Source of the DNA: Thermoplasmata archaeon
GTDB lineage: Archaea; Thermoplasmatota; Thermoplasmata; Lutacidiplasmatales; UBA184
Direction: 5' to 3'
Assembly: GCA_030038095.1 (NCBI GenBank)
Contig: JASHPK010000031.1
Location: 1-62,041 of the forward strand
DNA: 62,041 nucleotides
Shown: positions 1 through 6,779 of the stretch, in pieces
Layout: each line of letters starts with the position of its first letter
Position numbering within the stretch: position 1 is the first letter of the stretch
The notes under the pieces: generated by a model
What the model saw: the letters and a program-made list of their open reading frames with translations, nothing else
The model's database searches: none
Told to the model about the DNA's origin: nothing
Program-made: the position numbers and the translations under genes

Positions 1-114
1 TCTCGGCGCACCCGACGCCGTCCCGGATGTACCTGAATTTCCCGAAGTCCGGTTCCTCCCGGGTCCGCTCTCGGACCCGCCAGACCTAAGGCGGGCCGCG
101 ACGAGCGATCGCCT

Positions 115-3060
115 TCACCCGTCCGTTCCACCGGAGGGACGGGGCTCGCCCGGTCGGGTCAGATAGAACGCGGGCCGACCGGGACGGGCGCGGTCCCGCC
201 GTCCCATCGGGTCCACCGGGCCCCCTTCGCTCTCGCGGTGCACGGAGACCGACCGGAACCCGAATCGTCGGGCCAGGTACCCCTCCGCGGTCCGCAGGCT
301 GGACAGCTCGTCGACCGGCCGCGGCTCCCCACGCGGTTCGGAGCGGAGCAGCGGCCCGACCCGCTGGACGTACTTCGGGATCTCGCCCCGGTGCGCGGAG
401 AGCTCGGGATGCGCTCCGGCCCGTTCCATCAGGTCGCGAAGGTTGGGGGGCTCCCCGCGATCGAGAGCCTCGCGCATCCAGCGCTCGAGCGTCGCCTTCC
501 ACGGTTCGGCGACGAAGAAGATCGCGGCGTCGGGCACGGGTTCCCCTCGGTCGATCACGGGGCGCAGCACGGCCCGCAGATCCTCCTCGACCTGGGCGAG
601 GTAGAGCTCCCGAGCCTCGGCGTCGGCCGATCGGGGGAACGCGTCCGGCTCGGGGATGGCGGAGAGGGCCACGAGGCTGGGGATCCGGCCCTCGCCGAGC
701 TCTTCCGCGACGTGCGGGGTGATCGGCGAGAGGAGCGGGATCCAGGCCCGGCCGACCTGGTCCGTGGTCCGCCCGGGCGATCCTCCGCGGGTGTAGTAGC
801 GCCGAAGGAGCGTGGGGATCTCCGAGTAGACGATCTCCGCGACGGTGCGGAGGTCGGTCGCGTCGAACGCCGCCCGCGCGGCCTCGATCCGCCGGCGCAT
901 CTCCGAGAGGAGCCAGGCGTCGAGCTCGGCCGGCCCGTCCGCGTCGCCTCGCGTTTCGCGCACGAGCCGCTCCACGTCCTCGAGCCGGCCCGCGGCCTGC
1001 TCGACCGCGGCCTCGTCCCACTCGACGTCGAGCGCGGGAGACGCGGCCGCCACGTAGTACAGCCGGAGCGGGTCGGGTCCCCAGCGGCGGAACGCCTCAT
1101 CGATGGAGGGGATCCGCCCCTCCGCGACCCCCTTCTTCGAGAGCTTCTCTCCGCTGGTCCCGGTGATCCACCCGTTCACGTAGATCCCGCGCGGCTGCAG
1201 CTCGGCCGGGAGGAGCTTCGCGTGGGTGTAGAGGAAGACGGGGAAGTGGACCCGCTTGTGCTCCTTCCCCCCCATGTTGTAGTCGATCGGATACCAGTAG
1301 AGGAATTCCGCGCGAATCTCCTCGAGCAATCCTCGCGGGACGGACGGCTCGCCATCCCCCTGGCCCCGGAACACGTACTCGAAGAACGCGTCGGTGAGGC
1401 TCGTGGTTTTCAGGCGTCCGTCCGCGACGAACGGCCGGACGATGAAGTAGGCCATGTACAGGGTCGAGTCCGCGATCGGCTCGATCGTCCAGCTCGGGTC
1501 GGTCGGGAAAGCGGTCCCGAGCCAGGGGCCGCGCCGCGTGCACGGCCGGTCCTGGAACCAATTGAGGATCCCGGGGAGCTCGCGCGCGTACTCCGGTGGC
1601 CACGTCGTCAGGCGCTCGATCCGCTCGAGCGTCTCGCGCTTCCACGCGGGATCGCTGTAGTGGAGGAACCACTGGTCGGGAACCCGGCGGATCACCACCT
1701 CGTGGCCGTTGCGGCAGATGACCGGCTTCGAGAACTCCTGGAGCTCGAAGCTCCCGCCGCGCGCGGCGAGGTCGGAGGCGACCCGGTCGCGCGCCTCGCG
1801 CACGGGGACGCCCGCGAGCGCCGGGATCGTCATCCGGCCCCGGACGTACTCGAGGCGGTAGAGGCGCTCGGTCGCGGCCTCGAGGGCGTCCCGGTCGGCG
1901 AGGGACCGGGCCCCGGTCGCCGCGAGGGCCCGCTCGGCGGGGGTCCCCGTCCCGGCGAGAAGCGCCTCCTCCGAGGCGGTGAGCGCCGGGACGGCGGGGA
2001 TCTCGAGGAGGACCGGCGGAGCTTCGAGCCGGGCGTGCTCCGACTCGGGGAGCTCACGGATCGCCGCGGCATCCGCGGGCGCGTGGGCCGGCACCGACAT
2101 CACGACCCCGGTTCCGACCGAGGGGTCCACCAACCGGCTCGAAAGCACCGGGACGCTGGATCCCCGCAGCGGCACCGAAACCTTGCGGCCGAGGATCTCG
2201 CGGACCGGGACCGGGTGTCCGACCCGCCCCCCGTGCTGTTCGACGAGCCGCTCCGCGCCGGAACGGGAGGCGAGGTACGTCTCCGATCCGTGATGCCAGA
2301 CCGAGAGCTCCCCCTCCGGGGGGACCCAGAGGTTCGTGACGCCGTAGACGGTCTCGGGCCGGAGCGTCGCCGCGAGCAGGATTCGGCCGTCGTCGAGGCG
2401 GAACGGGATGGTCACGAAGCGCACCGTCTCCGCGTCGCCCCCGCTCGAAAGATCGGTCTCCGACGCGTCGACGGCAACCGGACCGCAGACCGGGCAGACC
2501 GGAGAGAAGTAGCTCGCCCGCACGAGGGCCCCGGCTCGCTCGAGCGCATGGAACTGCCAGCGGATGAACGCCCGATAGTCGTCGTCCACGGTCGTGACGA
2601 ACGTCCGATCGTCCACGAGCGCCCCCAGCCGGTGCACGACCCTGAGATAGTCCCGGGCGAGGAATCGCGCGGCCGCTTCGGGGGACTCGAGCGCCGTCCA
2701 GTCGGTCTCGGGCACCCCGAGGTCCCGGAGTCCCCCGACGATCCCCGGGTCGCGCTCGTGGAGGCGACGCGACCAGGTGACGGCCGGTAGCCCCGACGCG
2801 TGGGCTCCGAACGGGAAGAGGACCTGTTCCCCCCGCATCCGATGGTACCGGTGGAGGGCATCCGCGTAGGCGATGCCGCGCAGGTGACCCAAGTGAAAGA
2901 AGCCACTCGTGCCGGGGTAGGCGACCAACGCGTAGAACTTGCGGCGGTCCGAGCGACGCTCGGCCTTTTCGAGGCCGGCCCGTCGCCAGGCGTCCTGCCA
3001 GTGCGGGGCCCGCGCGGGGTCCATGGGGCGGCCCGAGGCGGCTGACGGTATTTGAGCCAT
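115..3060 (-). CDS. leuS: leucyl-tRNA synthetase (archaeal type)
   Basis: Class I aminoacyl-tRNA synthetase that charges tRNA-Leu in the cytoplasm. The 981-residue product has the usual archaeal LeuRS size. The HIGH-type signature reads HLGH at residues 56-59 and the KMSKS-type loop reads KLSKK near 639-643. A CPVCG zinc-knuckle half lies near 187-191, followed by the CP1 editing domain, which includes a TLRPETVYG segment. The C-terminal third is helical, as expected for the anticodon-binding part. The start used is the ATG at 3060; an in-frame ATG 12 codons later is possible. It is divergent from queE across a 49-bp gap containing an A/T box. Confidence 0.95.
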   Translation of the reverse strand: MAQIPSAASGRPMDPARAPHWQDAWRRAGLEKAERRSDRRKFYALVAYPGTSGFFHLGHLRGIAYADALHRYHRMRGEQVLFPFGAHASGLPAVTWSRRLHERDPGIVGGLRDLGVPETDWTALESPEAAARFLARDYLRVVHRLGALVDDRTFVTTVDDDYRAFIRWQFHALERAGALVRASYFSPVCPVCGPVAVDASETDLSSGGDAETVRFVTIPFRLDDGRILLAATLRPETVYGVTNLWVPPEGELSVWHHGSETYLASRSGAERLVEQHGGRVGHPVPVREILGRKVSVPLRGSSVPVLSSRLVDPSVGTGVVMSVPAHAPADAAAIRELPESEHARLEAPPVLLEIPAVPALTASEEALLAGTGTPAERALAATGARSLADRDALEAATERLYRLEYVRGRMTIPALAGVPVREARDRVASDLAARGGSFELQEFSKPVICRNGHEVVIRRVPDQWFLHYSDPAWKRETLERIERLTTWPPEYARELPGILNWFQDRPCTRRGPWLGTAFPTDPSWTIEPIADSTLYMAYFIVRPFVADGRLKTTSLTDAFFEYVFRGQGDGEPSVPRGLLEEIRAEFLYWYPIDYNMGGKEHKRVHFPVFLYTHAKLLPAELQPRGIYVNGWITGTSGEKLSKKGVAEGRIPSIDEAFRRWGPDPLRLYYVAAASPALDVEWDEAAVEQAAGRLEDVERLVRETRGDADGPAELDAWLLSEMRRRIEAARAAFDATDLRTVAEIVYSEIPTLLRRYYTRGGSPGRTTDQVGRAWIPLLSPITPHVAEELGEGRIPSLVALSAIPEPDAFPRSADAEARELYLAQVEEDLRAVLRPVIDRGEPVPDAAIFFVAEPWKATLERWMREALDRGEPPNLRDLMERAGAHPELSAHRGEIPKYVQRVGPLLRSEPRGEPRPVDELSSLRTAEGYLARRFGFRSVSVHRESEGGPVDPMGRRDRARPGRPAFYLTRPGEPRPSGGTDG

Positions 3061-3090
3061 GCTCGCACGGGGCGCCCCGGGCCCGAAGCC

Positions 3091-3099
3091 CCTTTAGGG
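3091..3099. promoter_or_regulatory. shared A/T box between leuS and queE
   Basis: CCTTTAGGG is the only A/T-rich stretch in the 49-bp divergent gap. It lies about 32-37 bp before the leuS ATG and 13-17 bp before the queE ATG. The leuS spacing suits a TATA element with a short leader. For queE it is too close, so queE may start elsewhere. Confidence 0.3.
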
Positions 3100-3109
3100 C
3101 GGCCGCCGG

Positions 3110-3751
3110 ATGGATGTCGCCGTGCGGATCATCGAGGTCTTCCACTCCGTGCAGGGCGAGGGTCCCCTCACGGGCGTGCGCACGACCTTCGTGCGAACGG
3201 CGCGATGCAACCTGCGGTGCTCCTGGTGTGACACGACGTACTCTTTCGGGCCTGGCCGGGAGCGGTCGATCGACTCGATCCTCCGCTCGATCGCGCGGAA
3301 TCGCACGCGCCACGTCTGCCTCACCGGGGGCGAGCCGCTCCTGCAGGCTGAGTCGCTCGAGCTCGTGCGCCGTCTTTCCGACCGGGGGATCACGACGGTG
3401 ATCGAGACCGGCGGTTCGCTCGACGTGGCGCCGTACGTCGGGATTCCCAAGGTTCGCCTGAGCGTGGACGTGAAGTGTCCGTCCTCCCGAATGCAAGCCC
3501 ACAATCGCTGGTCGAACCTCCCGCGGCTCGGCCCCGACGACGTGATCAAGTTCGTGATCCAGGACCGACGGGACTACGCGTACGCGAAGCGGACCCTAAG
3601 GAAGTATCACGGACCCGCCACCGTCGTCCTCCAGCCGGTGTGGGGAACCGACGCCGGGCGTCTCGCCGATTGGGTGCTCGCCGACCGGCTCGACGTGCGC
3701 GTGATGCTCCAGGAGCACAAGGTCCTCTGGGGCGACGTTCCCGGTCGATAG
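3110..3751 (+). CDS. queE: 7-carboxy-7-deazaguanine synthase QueE (radical SAM)
   Basis: Converts 6-carboxy-tetrahydropterin to 7-carboxy-7-deazaguanine, the ring contraction on the way to preQ0 and, in archaea, to archaeosine in tRNA. The 213-residue protein starts with the QueE-like VFHSVQGEGPLTGVRTTFVR segment. The cluster-binding cysteines are in CNLRCSWC (Cys33, Cys37, Cys40), the standard CX3CX2C radical SAM pattern. LTGGEPL follows, and a central SVDVKCPSS matches the conserved DxKCPS part of the family. No other queuosine or archaeosine gene is in this window. Confidence 0.92.
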   Translation: MDVAVRIIEVFHSVQGEGPLTGVRTTFVRTARCNLRCSWCDTTYSFGPGRERSIDSILRSIARNRTRHVCLTGGEPLLQAESLELVRRLSDRGITTVIETGGSLDVAPYVGIPKVRLSVDVKCPSSRMQAHNRWSNLPRLGPDDVIKFVIQDRRDYAYAKRTLRKYHGPATVVLQPVWGTDAGRLADWVLADRLDVRVMLQEHKVLWGDVPGR

Positions 3752-3822
3752 CCGCGGCCCGGTCGGCTCGGGCGTCGGGCATAGCCTAAAGAGGTCGGTA
3801 CCCCCGTGCGACCCTCCGAACC

Positions 3823-4932
3823 ATGGGGGTCTCGGCGCCGTCGGACCGCCGGATGTCATTGACCTACGAGTCGCCGTTCGGTAAGGCGAAAGGGATGGTC
3901 TTCCCGCGGGTCGTGATCGTGGGTCACGGGGTCCTGAACGAACTCGCGGACACCTGCCGCCAGTTCGACTTCCCGAACCGGGGCGCCGTGATCACCGGCC
4001 CGCGCACGGCGGAGCTCGCGGGGTACCGCGCAGCGACGATCCTGCATTCGAACGGCTTCGAGATCTCGACGATCATCGCGAAGGAGGCGACCGAGGCGGA
4101 GGTCGACCGGGTCGCGAACGAGACCCGCAGCGCGGGGGCCCGCTTCCTCATCGGGGTCGGTGGCGGCAGCAAGATCGACATCACGAAGGTCGTGGCGTCG
4201 CGCCTCCGGATCCCCTTCGTCAGCCTCCCGACCTCGGCCGCCCACGACGGCATCTCGTCGCCCCGGGCCTCGCTTCACGGCTCGGAGACGGCCGGCAGCA
4301 TCGAGGCCGCGGTCCCGATCGGGGTCGTCGCCGACACCGAGCTCATCGTCCAGGCGCCGTTCCGGCTCCTCGCCTCGGGATGCGCGGACGTGATCTCGAA
4401 CGTCACCGCCGTCCTCGACTGGCGTCTCGCGGTCCGCCTGCGCAACGAGGAGTTCTCGAGCACCGCGGCGACGCTCAGCGAGTACGCCGCGCAGGAGATC
4501 ATGGACCACGCCTCGGCGATCAAGCCGAACCTCGAGGAATCGGTCTGGATCGCGATCCGGCCGATCCTCGTCGCCGGGATCGCGATGAGCGTCGCGGGCT
4601 CCTCGCGCCCCTGCTCCGGCTCGGAGCACCTGTTCAGCCACGCGCTCGACCGGGTGTCGCATCAGCCGAGCCTGCACGGCGAGCAGTGCGGCGTCGGAGC
4701 GATCATGATGATGTACCTGCACGGCGGGGACTGGCGGCGCCTGAAGACGGTGTTGATGACGATCGGGGCCCCGACCACCGCCCGGGAACTCGGCATGACG
4801 AACGCGGAGATCGTGGAAGCGCTCATGACCGCGCACTCGGTGCGGCCCGACCGCTACACGATCCTCGGCGACAACGGGCTCTCGCGGGAGGCGGCGGAGC
4901 GGCTCGCGTCGACCACCGGGGTGGCGGAGTGA
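3823..4932 (+). CDS. egsA: sn-glycerol-1-phosphate dehydrogenase
   Basis: Reduces dihydroxyacetone phosphate to sn-glycerol-1-phosphate, giving the stereochemistry of archaeal membrane lipids. The NAD(P)-binding GVGGGSKID motif is at residues 111-119. Asp142 in SAAHDG and histidines at 269, 273 and 285 (SEHLFSHALD, SLHGEQCG) fit the zinc site of the family. At 369 residues it is slightly longer than usual; an ATG at 3853 would remove ten N-terminal residues. A GCCTAAAG box lies 33-40 bp before the chosen start. The next gene begins 2 bp after the stop, suggesting co-transcription. Confidence 0.93.
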   Translation: MGVSAPSDRRMSLTYESPFGKAKGMVFPRVVIVGHGVLNELADTCRQFDFPNRGAVITGPRTAELAGYRAATILHSNGFEISTIIAKEATEAEVDRVANETRSAGARFLIGVGGGSKIDITKVVASRLRIPFVSLPTSAAHDGISSPRASLHGSETAGSIEAAVPIGVVADTELIVQAPFRLLASGCADVISNVTAVLDWRLAVRLRNEEFSSTAATLSEYAAQEIMDHASAIKPNLEESVWIAIRPILVAGIAMSVAGSSRPCSGSEHLFSHALDRVSHQPSLHGEQCGVGAIMMMYLHGGDWRRLKTVLMTIGAPTTARELGMTNAEIVEALMTAHSVRPDRYTILGDNGLSREAAERLASTTGVAE

Positions 4933-4934
4933 CC

Positions 4935-5363
4935 ATGGCCGAGATCACGCTCATCGCGAAGACGGAAGCGCGCGAGGGGTTCGAGTTCGTCTACCAGGGC
5001 GGCGCCCCGGTGTGCCGCACCTGCCCCTACCGGCACGCATGCCTCACGCTCGATGCCGGGCGGCGCTATGCGATCACGAAGGTCCGTACGGTCTCGCACC
5101 CGTGCGCCCTCCAGGAGACCGAAGCGAAGGTCGTCGAGGTCCGACCGGTCCCGCGCGTCCTGGTCGTCGAGTCGAGGAGCGCGATCCCGGGGAGCTCGGT
5201 CGAGGTCGGACGGTACCCCTGCCAGCGGCTCGACTGCCCCAACTGGTGGATCTGCGCGGGACCATCGCTTCCCGCGAAGCAGCGGTTCCGCGTGGAGAAG
5301 GCGGACAACGAGCCCGCCGAGTGCCGCATCGGGCGAACGTTGAAGCGCATCGAGGCGGTCTAG
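4935..5363 (+). CDS. UPF0179-family Cys-rich protein
   Basis: A 142-residue protein of unknown function that I recognise as the archaeal UPF0179 family. It has metal-binding-like cysteines in CRTCPYRHAC (residues 23-32), HPC, and PCQRLDCPNWWIC, with another Cys near the C-terminus. The count and spacing suggest one or two zinc or iron-sulfur sites. It sits 2 bp behind egsA and 9 bp before tRNA-Pro, so one transcript could carry all three. The start is the ATG at 4935. Confidence 0.8.
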   Translation: MAEITLIAKTEAREGFEFVYQGGAPVCRTCPYRHACLTLDAGRRYAITKVRTVSHPCALQETEAKVVEVRPVPRVLVVESRSAIPGSSVEVGRYPCQRLDCPNWWICAGPSLPAKQRFRVEKADNEPAECRIGRTLKRIEAV

Positions 5364-5372
5364 GCCGCGTGC

Positions 5373-5481
5373 GGGGCTGTGGGGTAGCTACGGGCGCGAG
5401 GCAGACACCTCGGCCCGCTCTACTGGTCCATCCTTCGGGCTTTGGGAGCCCGGGACCCCGATTCAAATTCGGGCAGCCCCA
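5373..5481 (+). tRNA. tRNA-Pro(TGG) with a 34-nt D-loop intron
   Basis: The acceptor arm GGGGCTG (5373-5379) pairs with CAGCCCC (5474-5480), with discriminator A5481. The anticodon stem CGGGC/GCCCG holds loop TTTGGGA, giving anticodon TGG at 5443-5445. The T arm CCCGA-TTCAAAT-TCGGG is perfect. The D loop has extra sequence after AGCT; removing 34 nt leaves AGCT-TGGTCCA and a 75-nt tRNA with normal numbering. There is no obvious TATA box of its own, so transcription may come from the upstream gene. Confidence 0.9.
5390..5423 (+). other. D-loop intron in tRNA-Pro
   Basis: The inserted RNA folds into a hairpin: CGGGC pairs with GCCCG, then CGAGG with CCTCG, closed by CAGACA. GTAG on the exon side faces CTCT with imperfect pairing, flanked by bulges CTA and ACT. 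Cutting CT^A and AC^T yields the standard D loop. This resembles a relaxed bulge-helix-bulge motif rather than a canonical one. Exact ends are inferred. Confidence 0.7.
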
Positions 5482-5607
5482 TCTCCGAGGCTAAACCGTC
5501 CTGCGAAGCCGGGTCGGTCGGACCTCGGCGACGACACGGCCCGATCCCGCGCGAGCTCTCGGAAAGATGGAGTAGTCGCCGTTCGTCCCGCGGCCACGAC
5601 GCCGAGG

Positions 5608-6570
5608 TTAGGTCTTCCGGCCCACGAACTCCTGGACGCGGGGTCCGGCCTCCTTCCAAAGCGCCGAGCGGGCTTCGAGATATCCAATCTCATCGTCGGT
5701 GAGGAGCAGGCAGGGAGGAGGTCCGGATCCCCCGAGCCTCGCCTCCCGACCCTCGAGCAGGGATCGAAGGGTCTCTTCGCGAAGTACGAGGTAGTTGTTC
5801 CGGTCGAAACGGTACGGCTTCAGCGGGGATGCGCGAGCGCGCAGCGCGGCGAGCGTGAAGAACAGCCGGTAGAGAAACCGACGTCCGAGCGGCTTCGAGG
5901 CGTTGAAGGCCATCAGGTCGGCCACGGTGTAGTTGGCGCCGATCATCTGATCGCGGACCACGGTCAGGATACGGCGACCTCGCGCGAACGGGGAGCCCGG
6001 GACGTAGCGCATCTGGCGCTCGAAGGAGCCGATGTTGCGGGACTGCGACTCCCGCCCGGCGGTCGGGTACGCGATCACTCCAAACCGTTCGATTACCCGC
6101 GCGTAGAGGTCGATGTCCTCGCCGCCGACCAGGTCGCGCCAGCCCCCTACCGCCTGAATCGCCGAGCGGCGGAGCGCGCAGATCTCCGAGAAGAGCATCG
6201 CGTCGATGTCGAGCGCGATGTACCGAGCGAGCAGCTCTCCATACTGGGGGGCATAGCTCAGGCTCGTATCGAACGGGACGATGACGCTCCCGTGACTCGC
6301 TTCGAAGGCCATTCGCCGCCCGTACCCCCGGTTGCGCTGGGCGTGGGGCACGACCCGCAGTCGGGCGTCCGCGGCGGCTCGGGAGTCGAGCAGCGCTCGG
6401 GCGCCATCGGTGCTCGGTCCGTCCGCCACCACGACCTCGAAGAGCCGCCCGATGGTCGCTCCCAGGTGGAAGATCGAGTCGAGGGAGGCTCCGAGGCGGT
6501 CCCGGGTGTTCAGGTTCGTCGCGCAGAACGAGACCTCGACCGCCTCCGGCATCGTGCGGCTCTGGTCCAC
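5608..6570 (-). CDS. family 2 glycosyltransferase
   Basis: A GT-A fold glycosyltransferase that probably adds a sugar to a surface glycan; donor and acceptor are unknown. The 320-residue product has the nucleotide-sugar segment VVVADGPSTDG, then NRGYGRRMA, a PFDTSLSY segment in place of a clean DxD, and GGEDIDLYARV where GT2 enzymes carry the catalytic acidic ED. No membrane helix is obvious. It can start at the GTG at 6570 or, less extended, at the ATG at 6552. It lies divergent to a large surface protein. Confidence 0.82.
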   Translation of the reverse strand: MDQSRTMPEAVEVSFCATNLNTRDRLGASLDSIFHLGATIGRLFEVVVADGPSTDGARALLDSRAAADARLRVVPHAQRNRGYGRRMAFEASHGSVIVPFDTSLSYAPQYGELLARYIALDIDAMLFSEICALRRSAIQAVGGWRDLVGGEDIDLYARVIERFGVIAYPTAGRESQSRNIGSFERQMRYVPGSPFARGRRILTVVRDQMIGANYTVADLMAFNASKPLGRRFLYRLFFTLAALRARASPLKPYRFDRNNYLVLREETLRSLLEGREARLGGSGPPPCLLLTDDEIGYLEARSALWKEAGPRVQEFVGRKT

Positions 6571-6591
6571 CCGCCAAAATCAACTTGGCGG
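6571..6591. promoter_or_regulatory. inverted repeat abutting the glycosyltransferase start
   Basis: CCGCCAA and TTGGCGG form a perfect 7-bp inverted repeat with a 7-nt A/T-rich spacer, directly against the GTG start at 6570. It could be an operator or a hairpin in a short leader. The spacer is also the only A/T-rich stretch in this promoter region. Confidence 0.3.
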
Positions 6592-6779
6592 TCGGTCGGC
6601 GACGGGCCGCCTGGGGCCGACCCGCTTGAGAGCTCCGCCCATGGGTCGTCTCCCCGACGACGCGCTCCGCGGATTCTCTGACGGGCTCGCACCGGGCCCG
6701 GCAATCCGCACTTATGCGCATCTTGAAATAGTGAGAGCCCCCAAGTACCCTCGATCTCGGCTCTCACCGTTCGCGGTGG

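Noticed and set aside
1-90. Partial frames at the left edge on both strands
   Set aside because: A plus-strand frame ends at TAA 88-90, and a minus-strand frame contains DFGKFRYIRDGVGCAE. Both are too short and one-sided to call, though a gene running off the edge is likely.
238-2790. An 850-codon frame antisense to leuS
   Set aside because: Shadow of leuS with repetitive Arg/Asp/Gly sequence and no domain.
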